A DNA stretch of 57,983 nt from Bacillus pumilus (GCA_001938995.1 MKZN01000019.1:1-57983), one strand, 5' to 3'. Numbered from the stretch's first letter, positions 28,995-38,878 are shown. Translations and numbers: made by a program. Notes: generated by a model not told the origin, from the letters alone.

Positions 28995-29402
28995 TTGTTT
29001 AAAAGAAGAAAAGGCATGAGTACTGGCACAATGATCGCTGTTTCAACTGCCATCATTGCACTATTCTCCCCTATGTTACGGAAACGAATGAGAGGCATGA
29101 CTCATATGAACATGCCTTTCATGATGAAAGGCCGTGATCATCAGCAACATGAGCCATCTCGCCATCAATCACACACCCATCAAGAGTCAAAAGGGGTCAC
29201 TGAAATGGGACAAATGATCAAACAGGCGTTTACATCTAGTCAGCCACAACCGTCAAATCACACAAATCAACATCATTCATCAGCAAATGCACATCAGCCA
29301 AGAGATTCGTATGCACAGTCTCTTCACATTGATGAAAATGTCATGAATGTACTGGATGATGAATCCATCCAACAGGCGATCAATGACATCGAACCCAAGT
29401 AA
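28995..29402 (+). CDS. yhcM: YhcM-like His-rich protein
   Basis: A 135-residue protein with a short hydrophobic N-terminal stretch (MIAVSTAIIALF, about 12-24). A Met- and His-rich middle (HQQHEPSRHQSHTHQ, about 49-63) leads to an acidic C-terminus with HIDENVMNVLDDESIQQAIND. Size and position next to yhcN match B. subtilis YhcM (151 aa), a poorly characterised protein. The His-rich segment could bind metal (inference). It begins at a TTG after GGAGGG and ends before a terminator at 29409-29437. Confidence 0.78.
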   Translation: MFKRRKGMSTGTMIAVSTAIIALFSPMLRKRMRGMTHMNMPFMMKGRDHQQHEPSRHQSHTHQESKGVTEMGQMIKQAFTSSQPQPSNHTNQHHSSANAHQPRDSYAQSLHIDENVMNVLDDESIQQAINDIEPK

Positions 29403-29408
29403 GTCAAA

Positions 29409-29437
29409 TAGGAGCCCCTTTGACAAGAGGCTCCTGT
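29409..29437 (+). terminator. Terminator of yhcM
   Basis: The stem AGGAGCC/GGCTCCT with a 12-nt loop is followed by a weakly T-rich tract. The rest of the gap up to 29648 is AT-rich with no gene. Confidence 0.6.
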
Positions 29438-29648
29438 TATCTCTAAAATATGTTTTTTCATGATTTAAAGGTATATTTACCTAAAAAACTCTTTTCAAAA
29501 CTATCTTCATGACTCATCTTAAGACCGTTCAAACCATTTCTCGTACTTTCAAAATCCCCGACTGTTCCATGAGCAGAATTCATTAATTATCTTTTTTCCC
29601 CTTTCCTTTTTCAACAAATTTTAGTAATTTTAAAATGGTGATATTATT

Positions 29649-30740
29649 TTGTTAAGGGACCTTTTTATTAATTTAACTGTTCTTGTTACATTCCATTATT
29701 TATTTATGCTTGTGTTTAAAGAGAATTTTTTAAAAAAGGAAGATACCTTACTCAGACAATTATGTAAAGGATTGGCCTCTGGGTTACTTGGTGTCGTCCT
29801 CATGTTCTTCTCTATTAAAACAGGCCCAGCTATTATTGATTTAAGACACATTCCCCTCATTTTAACGGCGTTTTATGGAGGCATCGCACAAACATTCGTT
29901 GCAGCAGGTGTAGTCATCATTGGACGATTATTATTCGAAGTGAATATTGCTTCTTTCGTCAATATTTTTTCTATGCTGCTCATCGTGACAGCCTCTTATA
30001 TGATTGCTGAGCGTCATATCAATCATATCGTGAAAATGCTGTTATCTATTACAATCAGTAGCACGATCGCATCTATTTTGTTCATCACCGTCGTACATGA
30101 GGCATCGATTGAACTTCATTTGGCCTATTGGGTCTTTTCTTATATTGCCGGGCTGTTCAACTTTTATGTCATAGAACACCAAACAAAAGCATACCAGCTA
30201 TTAAATTTGTATAGATTTCAAGCTCATTATGACTTTTTAACAGGTGTGTTAAATAAACGGAAATTTGATGAAGTGTTAGACCTTGCTTTTTCGATGAGAT
30301 GGAAGCAGCCACTCCAGCAAATATCTCTTATTTATTTAGACATCGATTACTTCAAGTCCATCAATGATCAATATGGACATCACGAGGGAGATATCGTTTT
30401 AAAAGAAATAGGAACAAGACTGATGAAAAATACAAGAAGCTCTGATTACATTGGACGTATCGGCGGGGAGGAATTCGCTGTCCTTCTACCTAATTGTTCA
30501 GTCGAAAAAACATGGCAAATTGCAGAAAGATTACGAAAAAAATTAGCAGATCAGCCGATTTATTTAGAAAATGGGACGTCCATTCAAATTACCGTTTCAA
30601 TTGGGTGTGCTTATTATCCCGGAACCCTTACTGACATTAAGCAATTACCGATTATTGCTGACCAGGAGCTCTATAAAGCCAAGCAATCAGGTCGAAATCA
30701 AGTCAGCTTTTCTGAGAGGAAAAGAGAGCACTATACATAG
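29649..30740 (+). CDS. dgcK: Membrane diguanylate cyclase DgcK
   Basis: A 363-residue protein. The N-terminal half (about 1-185) has six hydrophobic helices of the 5TM/LytS (5TMR-LYT) sensor type. The C-terminal GGDEF domain (about 190-355) carries active-site GGEEF in YIGRIGGEEFAVLLP. An RxxD inhibitory site (RSSD) lies exactly five residues upstream, so the enzyme should be active and subject to product inhibition by c-di-GMP. It corresponds to B. subtilis YhcK/DgcK (359 aa), a regulator of motility through DgrA. The start is a TTG with a weak GGTGAT Shine-Dalgarno. Lies upstream of cspB. Confidence 0.92.
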   Translation: MLRDLFINLTVLVTFHYLFMLVFKENFLKKEDTLLRQLCKGLASGLLGVVLMFFSIKTGPAIIDLRHIPLILTAFYGGIAQTFVAAGVVIIGRLLFEVNIASFVNIFSMLLIVTASYMIAERHINHIVKMLLSITISSTIASILFITVVHEASIELHLAYWVFSYIAGLFNFYVIEHQTKAYQLLNLYRFQAHYDFLTGVLNKRKFDEVLDLAFSMRWKQPLQQISLIYLDIDYFKSINDQYGHHEGDIVLKEIGTRLMKNTRSSDYIGRIGGEEFAVLLPNCSVEKTWQIAERLRKKLADQPIYLENGTSIQITVSIGCAYYPGTLTDIKQLPIIADQELYKAKQSGRNQVSFSERKREHYT

Positions 30741-31152
<412 letters not shown>

Positions 31153-31192
31153 TTTAAGAGCATCTGCTCTTTTAGCACTTTATAGAATGAAG

Positions 31193-31224
31193 AAAACCGC
31201 TTGGCTTCTGCCAGCGGTTTTTTA
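31193..31224. terminator. Bidirectional terminator of cspB and yhcC
   Basis: The stem AAAACCGCTtGGC/GCCAGCGGTTTT with a 4-nt loop ends in TTTTTT on the plus strand, and an AAAA block gives a T-run on the minus strand. Confidence 0.88.
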
Positions 31225-31581
31225 TTTATCCTTTTCTTTTACCTTTTGCAAAGCTGAGCGATACATATCATCATTCATTTGTTGCTCTGGTTCTTCTTGT
31301 TTAACAGGTGATTCCGGCTGTTTAAACTTTTGAAGCGCCTGTCGATAGAAATCATCGCCAGACGTGTGATGAGTCGTTTGAGAAGGCTTTGACGCGTCTT
31401 CATCTTCTTCAGGCTCTACAGGACTCTCTATCACTTCAGACTCGCTGTAAGGCACGTCAGACTGATTGGATCCATCTTCTATTATCGCTTCCTTCTCGGC
31501 CGAAGCATGTCTGACATTGAAGGCTACTAATCCGATCATCACTAGAATAGCAGCTACTAACGCTACAATCATGGTCGCCAA
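31222..31581 (-). CDS. yhcC: YhcC-like single-pass membrane protein
   Basis: A 120-residue protein with one N-terminal helix (about 4-25) followed by a long acidic, probably disordered region. Its C-terminal half contains two copies of a short motif, DDFYRQALQKFKQ and DDMYRSALQKVKE. The frame is open to a GTG at 31629 overlapping yhcB. The TTG at 31581 lies six bases after AAGGAGAGG, removes the overlap and gives the length expected from B. subtilis YhcC (124). Last gene of the yhbJ-yhcA-yhcB-yhcC operon. Function unknown. Confidence 0.8.
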   Translation of the reverse strand: MATMIVALVAAILVMIGLVAFNVRHASAEKEAIIEDGSNQSDVPYSESEVIESPVEPEEDEDASKPSQTTHHTSGDDFYRQALQKFKQPESPVKQEEPEQQMNDDMYRSALQKVKEKDK

Positions 31582-31594
31582 TAGAACCCTCTCC

Positions 31595-32119
31595 TTATCG
31601 CTTAAATGACGCAGTGACAGATGCCACACGTCTTCCTAATGCCTTTCCGATCTCTATCCCTTCAGCAGAAATCAGCTCATCAGAATCAATCGGACATGTC
31701 ACACCTGCTCCGTAGTAAGAGCCATATAAAGCATTCTCTGGCACATTACCTGGAAGACCTACTACAAGCATCCCTTGGTGGAACATCGGCGTGATCAAGT
31801 TATGCATCGTCATTTCTAAACCGCCATGTGTTGTAGCAGTAGTACAAAACACTGCCCCGACTTTGTCGATAAGTTTCCCTTCTGCCCATAAGTGACCAAG
31901 GCGGTCAATCCATGACTTTAATCCAGAACTGATCGTCCCAAAATGACCAGGGCAACCCCAAATAATCGCATCCATTTGCTCGAGCTTGTGAATATCCGCA
32001 TCTTCTACATGGTCAATCAACACTTCAGCATGTTCTATTTCACTAGCGCCTGCTGCAATCGCTTCAGCAAGTGCTTTTGTATGTTCACCTTCACTATCGT
32101 ATACGACATAAATTTTCAT
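31595..32119 (-). CDS. yhcB: WrbA-like flavodoxin-fold oxidoreductase YhcB
   Basis: A 174-residue flavodoxin-like protein of the NAD(P)H:quinone oxidoreductase (WrbA) group. It begins with the FMN phosphate-binding strand-loop [20 protein letters not shown]. The [22 protein letters not shown] segment follows near 68-89, with [12 protein letters not shown] near 105. It would reduce quinones by two electrons, limiting redox cycling. The ATG at 32119 has GGAGGG ten bases upstream; a GTG farther up lies within that Shine-Dalgarno. Sixteen bp after yhcA, suggesting a redox-detoxification role alongside efflux. Confidence 0.9.
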   Translation of the reverse strand: MKIYVVYDSEGEHTKALAEAIAAGASEIEHAEVLIDHVEDADIHKLEQMDAIIWGCPGHFGTISSGLKSWIDRLGHLWAEGKLIDKVGAVFCTTATTHGGLEMTMHNLITPMFHQGMLVVGLPGNVPENALYGSYYGAGVTCPIDSDELISAEGIEIGKALGRRVASVTASFKR

Positions 32120-32135
32120 GTACGGTCCCTCCACA

Positions 32136-33755
32136 CTATCTTACATCTTGATTTGCTTCCTTAGGTGCTGGAAGCAAGGTCAGTTCTTGTTTCTTTTGCT
32201 GTTGATCTTTCCGTTTTGGATCCTTGCGTACATCTCTTAGGAACAAACTAAGAATGACACCAGCCACACAGAATAACGTCACCCATAAGTAAGCATCATT
32301 GATCCCCATCACATTTGAATCAACTTGTGCTTTCGTAAAGAGCTGTGTGGACACATATTGCTTGGCGGCTTCTGCTGTCATGTTCATATGATGCATCACA
32401 TGAGACACAGCCGCCTGGAATGAATTCATAAAGAACGGGTCGGTCGTATTTGTTTGATCTGCCATATTGGCATAATGGAATGTCGTCCGATTCGTATAAA
32501 TCGTCGTGATCAAACTCGTACCGATTGAGCCGCTAATTTGTCGTAATGTATTGGACATGGCTGTACCATGACTGTTTAAATGCTGTGGTAATTGGTTCAT
32601 CCCAGCCGTCATCACAGGCATCATGAGTAATGACATACCAAATGAACGTACCGCGTATATCAGGACGATGTGACCATAAGAAGTATCTATGGTTAGCCTT
32701 GTAAACTCATATGTTGTGACCACTGTGATGGCCATTCCCACAATCGCAAGCGGACGAGGTCCAAATTTATCAAATAAGATCCCTGAAATAGGAGACATAA
32801 TGAGCATCGCAAGAGCCCCAGGAAGCATTAACAGACCTGATTCCAGTGCAGTAAACCCAACAAGGTTCTGCAGATAAATCGGAAGTAAGAACATACCTGT
32901 ATATAATGCGACCGTGATGATGATGTTAATGACACTTGATAACGAGAAAATGCTGTATTTGAATACTCGGAAGTCAAGCATTGGATGATCCGCTTTCAGC
33001 TGTTGGATAATAAAGAGAATGATCGCAATCGCACCAACCACGATGGTCGTGAGGACGATCGGATCTGTCCAACCACCACTTCCCGCTTCACTCACGCCAT
33101 ATAGAAGCGAAGCAAAACCTACGACAGAAAGAATGGCACCAAGACTGTCCAGCTTGATTTTTTTAGGCTCCACAATATTTTTAAACATAAAGAAAGCCGC
33201 GATAATGACAATTGCACCGATCGGTACAAGTCCATAGAACATAATACGCCAAGAATAATGTTCAATAATGTAACCAGATAATGTTGGTCCTACAGCTGGA
33301 GCAAACATCATCGCCAGACCAAATATCCCCATTCCCTTCCCCCTGTTTTCTGGAGGGAATATAAAAAGGATTGTTGTCATAACGAGCGGCTGCAAAATAC
33401 CGCCACCGACTGCCTGTATTAACCGGCCAACGAGCATCGTAGAAAAGTTAGGCGCGATGCCGCAAATAAATGTCCCCAGTGTAAAAGAAACCATCGCCAC
33501 AAGGAATAAACTGCGCTGTCCAAAACGTGTGATCAAAAAAGCAGATAACGGAATGAGCACACCGTTGACAAGCATATAACCTGTGGTAAGCCACTGAATG
33601 GTCGTCGCACTCACATTAAATTCTGTCATTAAATGGGGCATGGCGACGTTCAAAAGTGTCTGGTTTAAAATGGCTACGAACAAACCAGCCATTAAGATGA
33701 TCAGTAATAACATGGGGCCTGTTCCTTGTTTGGTCGCTGCACGTTGATTTTCCAT
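32136..33755 (-). CDS. yhcA: DHA2-type MFS multidrug exporter YhcA
   Basis: A 539-residue major facilitator with 14 predicted helices, of the EmrB/QacA (DHA2) drug:proton antiporter family. It shows the loop 2-3 motif A region ([10 protein letters not shown]), antiporter motif C-like [20 protein letters not shown] near 160-180, and the C-terminal KDQQQKKQ cytoplasmic tail. It should pair with the HlyD-type protein YhbJ encoded upstream, although in a Gram-positive there is no outer membrane. The ATG at 33755 follows AAAGGAGG; seven more upstream codons are open but unlikely. Cotranscribed with yhbJ, yhcB and yhcC. Confidence 0.93.
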   Translation of the reverse strand: MENQRAATKQGTGPMLLLIILMAGLFVAILNQTLLNVAMPHLMTEFNVSATTIQWLTTGYMLVNGVLIPLSAFLITRFGQRSLFLVAMVSFTLGTFICGIAPNFSTMLVGRLIQAVGGGILQPLVMTTILFIFPPENRGKGMGIFGLAMMFAPAVGPTLSGYIIEHYSWRIMFYGLVPIGAIVIIAAFFMFKNIVEPKKIKLDSLGAILSVVGFASLLYGVSEAGSGGWTDPIVLTTIVVGAIAIILFIIQQLKADHPMLDFRVFKYSIFSLSSVINIIITVALYTGMFLLPIYLQNLVGFTALESGLLMLPGALAMLIMSPISGILFDKFGPRPLAIVGMAITVVTTYEFTRLTIDTSYGHIVLIYAVRSFGMSLLMMPVMTAGMNQLPQHLNSHGTAMSNTLRQISGSIGTSLITTIYTNRTTFHYANMADQTNTTDPFFMNSFQAAVSHVMHHMNMTAEAAKQYVSTQLFTKAQVDSNVMGINDAYLWVTLFCVAGVILSLFLRDVRKDPKRKDQQQKKQELTLLPAPKEANQDVR

Positions 33756-33794
33756 CTTTAGACAACCTCCTTTCATGTGTGAGATAAGTCATCA

Positions 33795-34427
33795 TTATGA
33801 TGAAATTTTGACAGAAGCATTCATACCTGGAAGTACTTTGTCAGGTGGATTTTTGATTGAAATCTTCACTGCTACTTTTTGTGTGACCTTTGTATAATTG
33901 CCACTAGAATTAGTTGCTGGGAGCATATTGAATGTGGAGTTGGTTGCATAACCAATTTGTTCAACTGTTCCTTCAAATGTTGTATCAGGATCACCGTCTA
34001 CCACAATGTCGACTTTGTCACCTTTTTCAATATTTTGAATGTCTGTTTCTTTAATATTAGCTGTAATGTAAAGTTTGCTTAGGTCAATGGTTTGGCCTAG
34101 AACTGTACCTGGCTGCACTTGTTGATTATTTTGCACTTCTTTTTTCACCAATGTGCCATCAGCAACTGCTTTAATGCTTGTTTTCGTTTCTCCTTCAACT
34201 TTTGCAACCGTGCTGTCCTTTTGCACATCGTCCCCTTCATTGGTATTCCAGCCTTTGATTTGTCCAGCTGCCGGAGCTGTGATTTGATACAGATCACCTG
34301 TTACTTTGGCTTCGTCCGTTTTCACAAAATTTGTGCTTTCATAGTAGTAATAAGCACCTCCTGCAATAATGGCAAGAATCACAATAAGACCAATAATATT
34401 AGTAAGCAATAAACGCCCTCTGTTCAT
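33795..34427 (-). CDS. yhbJ: HlyD/EmrA-type membrane fusion protein YhbJ
   Basis: A 210-residue protein with one N-terminal helix (about 8-28) and an extracytoplasmic biotinyl-lipoyl/barrel-sandwich domain (ITAPAAGQIKGWNTNEGDDVQKDSTVAKVEG near 48-78), followed by a beta-barrel domain. There is almost no alpha-hairpin, as in short Gram-positive EmrA-like adaptors. Works with YhcA in drug export. First gene of the four-gene operon. In B. subtilis a MarR-type gene, yhbI, precedes it; none is present here, and a 220-nt leader with dyads takes its place. Confidence 0.9.
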   Translation of the reverse strand: MNRGRLLLTNIIGLIVILAIIAGGAYYYYESTNFVKTDEAKVTGDLYQITAPAAGQIKGWNTNEGDDVQKDSTVAKVEGETKTSIKAVADGTLVKKEVQNNQQVQPGTVLGQTIDLSKLYITANIKETDIQNIEKGDKVDIVVDGDPDTTFEGTVEQIGYATNSTFNMLPATNSSGNYTKVTQKVAVKISIKNPPDKVLPGMNASVKISS

Positions 34428-34486
34428 GTTTTATTTCTCCTTTCATGTATGAAAAACTAGTGAAATCTCCTTTAGAGTGCCCATCA

Positions 34487-34522
34487 ACTGGCAGCATATG
34501 AAAACTCATATAGGCTGCCAGT
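34487..34522 (-). promoter_or_regulatory. Long hairpin in the yhbJ operon leader
   Basis: A 9-bp outer stem (ACTGGCAGC/GCTGCCAGT) continues after a 2-nt bulge into a 6-bp inner stem (ATATGA/TCATAT) with a 4-nt loop. It lies about 60 nt upstream of the yhbJ start, within the predicted transcript. There is no T-run, so it is not a plain terminator. Confidence 0.65.
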
Positions 34523-34574
34523 TTCCTCTTGATCTCCCCTGCTAAAAATGGTGTGCAGCCCATTTATATATTTA

Positions 34575-34592
34575 TTGCTCACTCATGAGCAA
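34575..34592. promoter_or_regulatory. Perfect dyad in the yhbJ leader
   Basis: TTGCTCA-CTCA-TGAGCAA, a 7-bp inverted repeat around a 4-bp centre, lies about 65 bp downstream of the predicted transcription start. It could be a repressor operator or a short RNA hairpin. Confidence 0.5.
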
Positions 34593-34639
34593 AGAGCAGA
34601 AAAAGAAGAAAAGACGAATAGCATCTTTTTGAAAAACTT

Positions 34640-34685
34640 ATATTTAACAAGATTAAATATTAATAAAAGTAAATTATAATGTCAA
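34640..34685 (-). promoter_or_regulatory. yhbJ operon promoter with overlapping dyad operator
   Basis: The minus strand has -35 TTGACA (34680-34685), a 17-bp spacer and -10 TAATAT (34657-34662). An 8-bp inverted repeat, ATATTTAA-CAAGA-TTAAATAT (34640-34660), overlaps the -10 box and start region. This is typical of a MarR-type operator. The predicted leader to yhbJ is about 220 nt. Confidence 0.75.
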
Positions 34686-34732
34686 AGAGAAAGTATCCCC
34701 TTTTTGCTGGTGATTGCTTCCTTCTCAACAGA

Positions 34733-34766
34733 AAAAAACCTCTCAGCCCTTAGCTGAAAGGTTTTT
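34733..34766 (-). terminator. Terminator of yhbH
   Basis: The stem AAACCTcTCAG/CTGAaAGGTTT with a T-run on either strand lies 13 bp past the yhbH stop. Confidence 0.8.
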
Positions 34767-34778
34767 CAATGTCTCTAT

Positions 34779-35939
34779 TTAAGAAAGAACTTTTTCTTGC
34801 TGAAAAAATTTTTTTAAGGCAAGAAAAACGTCGGATTTTTGCTTCAAAATATAATGCTTAAATTTGTCATCTTCAATATGTTTATAAGCTGACATTAACG
34901 TTGAATGACGATTATATTGATTCACTTCACCATAACAGAATAAATTCGTCTTTTTCATCAATTCAGATACAAGTTTGACACACCGGGCGTTATCAGAAGT
35001 CAAATTATCGCCATCAGAAAAATGAAAAGGATAAATGTTATATCCTGATGGAGGATATCGTTCATCTATGAGTTCTAATGCCTTTCGATAGACAGAAGAG
35101 CATATCGTTCCTCCGCTCTCACCTCGTGAGAAGAAATGTTCTTCATCTACTACCTTTGCCTCGGTATGATGGGCAATAAATTCAATTTCGACGGTTTCAT
35201 ACTTTGTCCGTAAGAAACGTGTCATCCAAAAGAAAAAACTCCTCGCCATATATTTTTCCCAAAGCCCCATACTCCCACTTGTATCCATCATCGCCAAAAC
35301 GACGGCTTTCGACTCTGGTTTGGTGACTTCATTCCACGTTTTATATTTAATATCCTCTGGATAGATTGGATAAAAGGAGGGGTTCCCAGTCATCGCATTT
35401 CGCTTAAATGCCGAGAGCATCGTTCGTTTTTTATGAATATTCCCTGTTAACCCTGTTTTGCGAATATCATTGAACTCAATTTGTTCGACAATGATATCAT
35501 CAAGCTCCTTTTGTTTAAGGTTAGGTAGTTCTAGTTCACGAAACAACGCTTCTTCCAGATCCATTAATGAGACTTCTGCTTCGTAATAATCGTCCCCTGC
35601 TTGATCTCCAGCACCTTGCCCCTGCCCTTGCTTCTTCTTGTCTGAACCATCTCGCGCCACAACATCTCCAACCTGACTATCTCCGTCCCCTTGCCCCACA
35701 TGCTTGTTCTTATCATAGTTGTATCGAATTTTATATTCATCTAGTGACCTAATTGGAATTTTGACCACATCTTTGCCGTTAGACATGATGATGCTTTCCT
35801 CTGTGACAAGATCCGGCAAATTGTTTTTAATCGCTTCTTTGACCTTTTTCTGGTGACGCTGCTGGTCGTCATAGCCTTTACGATGGAGGGACCAGTCTTC
35901 CTGAGAAACAATAAACTGACTTTTATCTTGCCGGGACAT
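34779..35939 (-). CDS. yhbH: Sporulation protein YhbH (YeaH family, vWA-type)
   Basis: A 386-residue soluble protein of the YhbH/YeaH (DUF444) family. The N-terminal half is charged with a low-complexity Gly-, Gln- and Asp-rich stretch (about 95-115). The C-terminal half is von Willebrand A-like with the MIDAS motif DTSGSMG near 217-223. It follows prkA on the same strand; in enterobacteria yeaG-yeaH form the same kinase/vWA pair. Expressed in the mother cell in B. subtilis. GAGGAGGGGG before the ATG is a very strong Shine-Dalgarno. Confidence 0.95.
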   Translation of the reverse strand: MSRQDKSQFIVSQEDWSLHRKGYDDQQRHQKKVKEAIKNNLPDLVTEESIIMSNGKDVVKIPIRSLDEYKIRYNYDKNKHVGQGDGDSQVGDVVARDGSDKKKQGQGQGAGDQAGDDYYEAEVSLMDLEEALFRELELPNLKQKELDDIIVEQIEFNDIRKTGLTGNIHKKRTMLSAFKRNAMTGNPSFYPIYPEDIKYKTWNEVTKPESKAVVLAMMDTSGSMGLWEKYMARSFFFWMTRFLRTKYETVEIEFIAHHTEAKVVDEEHFFSRGESGGTICSSVYRKALELIDERYPPSGYNIYPFHFSDGDNLTSDNARCVKLVSELMKKTNLFCYGEVNQYNRHSTLMSAYKHIEDDKFKHYILKQKSDVFLALKKFFQQEKVLS

Positions 35940-36067
35940 CCATCCCCCTCCTCACATTCATCTTTCATTTGATTCCTTTATCATATGCTACTCGTCATGG
36001 AGATGACGGTCATTTTTAAAAAAGACATTACCGGTGCGAGTTGCGCCAATAATGCCTCCTTCACATA

Positions 36068-37963
36068 TTAACGATTCAGAAGACTACCTACATATTTTAG
36101 GAGTTCATTTGCACTTGTTGAATTATAGCCATGCTCATCAATCAATCTAGCTACCACTTCATTTACCTTTTTCAACTGCTGTTCATCCGGTGTTTTCGTC
36201 GATGTCGTAATTTTCACTACGTCTTTTAAATCAGCAAACAACTTCTTTTGAATCGCCTCTCTCAATCTCTCATGAGAATTATAATCAAAACGTTTGCCCT
36301 TTCTCGCATAAGCAGAAATGCGAATGAGAATCTCTTCACGGAACGCCTTTTTCGCATTTTCAGAAATACCGATCTGTTCTTCAATGGAACGCATGAGCTT
36401 TTCATCTGGATTCATTTCTTCACCAGTTAACGGGTCACGCAGCTTATTTTTATTGCAGTATGCTTCGACATTATCTAAGTAATTATCCATGAGCGTTTTC
36501 GCAGACTCTTCATAGGAATACACAAATGCTTTTTGAACTTCCTTTTTCGCCATATCGTCATACTCTTTCCGCGCAACTGAGATAAAATTCAAATATCGCT
36601 CCCGATCCTCGCTGGAAATAGACGGATGCTGATCAAGTCCTTCCTTTAACGAACGAAGCACGTCCAGTGCATTGATAGATTCCATATTCTTCCGAATGAT
36701 AGTCGAGGAGATTCGGTTGATGACATAACGAGGATCAATTCCACTCATCCCTTCATCATGAAATTCCTTTTTCATCTCTTCAATATCAACAGATTGGAAG
36801 CCTTCGACACTTTCTCCATCATACAGGCGCATTTTTTTCACCAAGTCAATATCAGACCGTTTTGGCTCCTTTAACCTTGTCAATATGGAGAACATCGCCG
36901 CCACCTTTAGTGTATGCGGCGCAATATGAACATCGGCTACATCACTTTCTGAAATCATTTTATGATAAATCCGCTCTTCCTCTGACACCTTTAAATTATA
37001 AGGAATCGGCATGACAATAATTCTTGAATGCAAGGCCTCATTTTTCTTATTTGAAATAAACGACCGGTATTCGGTTTCATTTGTATGTGCAACGATCAGT
37101 TCATCTGCACTGATTAAAGCAAAACGACCTGCCTTAAAATTGCCTTCCTGCGTTAATGACAGAAGATGCCATAAAAACTTCTCATCACACTTTAACATCT
37201 CTTGAAATTCCATCATCCCGCGATTTGCCTTATTGAGCTCCCCATCAAATCGATATGCACGGGGATCGGACTCAGACCCAAATTCAGCAATCGTCGAAAA
37301 ATCAATACTCCCTGTTAAATCGGCAATGTCCTGTGATTTTGGATCAGATGGACTAAAAGTGCCAATTCCTGTCCGTTTATCCTCTGAGAAAAAGATCCGC
37401 TCAACTCGTACGTCCTCAATCCGGCCATCATATTCCTCTTCCAGTCTCATCAGATTAAGAGGCGACAAATTCCCCTGAACACGGATGCCATACTCTCTAT
37501 AGAAGTCCTCCCGCAGATTTTGCGGAATTAGATGTAGCGGGTCTTCATGCATTGGACAGCCTTTGATCGCATAGACTGCACCACTATCTGTAAGAGAATA
37601 TTCTTCAAGCCCTCTTTTCAACCTTGTCACAAGTGTCGATTTCCCGCCACTTACCGGACCCATCAACAATAAAATCCGCTTCCGCACATCTAAGCGTTTG
37701 GCGGCAGGGTGGAAATATTCCTCCACTAACCTTTCCAATGATTCCTCTAAGCCAAAAAGTTCCTGATCAAAAAAATTGTAGGTTCTGACCCCATTCTCTT
37801 CTTCAATCCCGCTGTCTTTAATCATATGATAAACGCGAGAATGAGCAGATTGAGCGACAAGTGGATTTTCTTTTATAATGTCTAAATACTCACTGAATGT
37901 GCCTTCCCATTTAAGACGCTGCTCTTCTTCTCTGTGCTGTTCAATTTTCTTTAAAATATCCAT
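36068..37963 (-). CDS. prkA: Serine protein kinase PrkA
   Basis: A 631-residue AAA+-like protein kinase. An N-terminal AAA/PrkA domain has Walker A GPVSGGKST (about 107-115). The C-terminal PrkA kinase-like domain (about 390-625) contains YVINRISSTI. It is a spore-associated mother-cell kinase in Bacillus, with a reported AAA+ protease activity affecting sporulation control. The ATG at 37963 is preceded by AGAGGAGGTCC, giving the B. subtilis length (631); six upstream codons are open but unneeded. Upstream of yhbH with a 128-bp gap. Confidence 0.96.
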   Translation of the reverse strand: MDILKKIEQHREEEQRLKWEGTFSEYLDIIKENPLVAQSAHSRVYHMIKDSGIEEENGVRTYNFFDQELFGLEESLERLVEEYFHPAAKRLDVRKRILLLMGPVSGGKSTLVTRLKRGLEEYSLTDSGAVYAIKGCPMHEDPLHLIPQNLREDFYREYGIRVQGNLSPLNLMRLEEEYDGRIEDVRVERIFFSEDKRTGIGTFSPSDPKSQDIADLTGSIDFSTIAEFGSESDPRAYRFDGELNKANRGMMEFQEMLKCDEKFLWHLLSLTQEGNFKAGRFALISADELIVAHTNETEYRSFISNKKNEALHSRIIVMPIPYNLKVSEEERIYHKMISESDVADVHIAPHTLKVAAMFSILTRLKEPKRSDIDLVKKMRLYDGESVEGFQSVDIEEMKKEFHDEGMSGIDPRYVINRISSTIIRKNMESINALDVLRSLKEGLDQHPSISSEDRERYLNFISVARKEYDDMAKKEVQKAFVYSYEESAKTLMDNYLDNVEAYCNKNKLRDPLTGEEMNPDEKLMRSIEEQIGISENAKKAFREEILIRISAYARKGKRFDYNSHERLREAIQKKLFADLKDVVKITTSTKTPDEQQLKKVNEVVARLIDEHGYNSTSANELLKYVGSLLNR

Positions 37964-38212
37964 ATGGACCTCCTCTTTCAAGATTGAAGCTAGAAATCAG
38001 ATACTGTTTTACAATCTATGCCCAGGCGTCCTATAACATGCTTTTGTTCTTCAATATGGCGAATTGCGAAACTGAATTGACAACCATCATCAAGACCCTT
38101 CATAATAAAGGAAAAACAGGAGAAAAATGATCTTCTACTCCTGCTTTTCAAGGGTAACGTCACAACATATGAAACGGGCAGCAAAGGATCAAAGGGATAA
38201 GGGGGAGCTTAT

Positions 38213-38299
38213 ATGAGAACGGTCATTATGATGGGCGTCATCATTACGTTTTTAGTATCCATTTTCACAGCTGGTTATGAAGGCAAGCCTGGTAAATGA
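38213..38299 (+). CDS. 28-residue single-pass membrane peptide
   Basis: A short frame beginning MRTVIMMGVIITFLVSIFTA is almost entirely one transmembrane helix with a polar tail, GYEGKPGK. AAGGGGGAG lies eight bases before the ATG and a strong terminator starts at the stop codon. These three features make a real small gene likely. It sits between prkA and trmL, where B. subtilis has short yhb genes. Function unknown; small helix-only peptides of this kind are often sporulation or stress proteins. Confidence 0.6.
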   Translation: MRTVIMMGVIITFLVSIFTAGYEGKPGK

Positions 38300-38337
38300 A
38301 AAAAAGGATGTTCCATCAGCGGAACATCCTTTTTTCG
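38300..38337 (+). terminator. Terminator of the 28-residue peptide gene
   Basis: The stem AAAAAAGGATGTTCC/GGAACATCCTTTTTT with a 6-nt loop begins right after the stop codon. Confidence 0.88.
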
Positions 38338-38364
38338 TTGTTTGCGGTATCTGATTATCTCAAA

Positions 38365-38395
38365 TAAAAAAGCCGAGATCGATATCCCGGCTTTC
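38365..38395. terminator. Terminator downstream of trmL
   Basis: The inverted repeat AAAAGCCG-AGATCGATATC-CGGCTTTC gives, on the minus strand, CGGCTTTTTTATTTG. It lies about 10 bp past the trmL stop. Confidence 0.75.
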
Positions 38396-38404
38396 ATCAT
38401 GACC

Positions 38405-38878
38405 TTATATCAGATCACGGTATTGCTGCTGGCGAAGTGCCTCATATACAAGGATAGCTGCCGTATTTGACAAATTTAGCGAACGTACATGTTCTGTCAT
38501 CGGCAAACGAAGACAGCGGTCCATATTACGTTCAATCAAATCTTTCGGTAACCCACTTGTCTCTCTGCCAAAGACAAAGAAATAATCTTCATCTAGCTGA
38601 GAATAATCAAACGTTGTGTGCGGCTTTTGGCCAAATTTCGTGATATAGAAAAATTGTCCCTTCGGATGAGCCTCAAACAATTCATCGAGTGAATCATGAT
38701 ACACCACGTTGGCATACTTCCAATAATCAAGCCCTGCACGCTTGAGCATTTTGTCATCTGTCGAAAAACCAAGCGGACGAATCAGATGAAGTGTTGTATT
38801 TGTTGCTGCACATGTTCGCGCAATATTCCCAGTGTTAGCTGGAATCTCTGGTTGATATAAAACGACATGAAGTCCCAA
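38405..38878 (-). CDS. trmL: tRNA (cytidine/uridine-34-2'-O)-methyltransferase TrmL
   Basis: A 157-residue SPOUT-family enzyme (formerly CspR in B. subtilis). It has IPANTGNIARTCAATN near 10-25, GRETSGLP near 105-112 and MTEHVRSLNLSNTAAILVYEALRQ in the knotted C-terminal site. It methylates the 2'-OH of the wobble base in tRNA-Leu(CAA) and tRNA-Leu(UAA). Both substrate tRNAs are encoded at the other end of this window. The start is a TTG at 38878 behind AGAGGTGAAC. Confidence 0.95.
   Translation of the reverse strand: MGLHVVLYQPEIPANTGNIARTCAATNTTLHLIRPLGFSTDDKMLKRAGLDYWKYANVVYHDSLDELFEAHPKGQFFYITKFGQKPHTTFDYSQLDEDYFFVFGRETSGLPKDLIERNMDRCLRLPMTEHVRSLNLSNTAAILVYEALRQQQYRDLI

Noticed and set aside
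37990..38184. 64-residue minus-strand frame between prkA and the small peptide gene
   Set aside because: No Shine-Dalgarno, odd composition and no recognisable domain; it overlaps the likely prkA promoter region.
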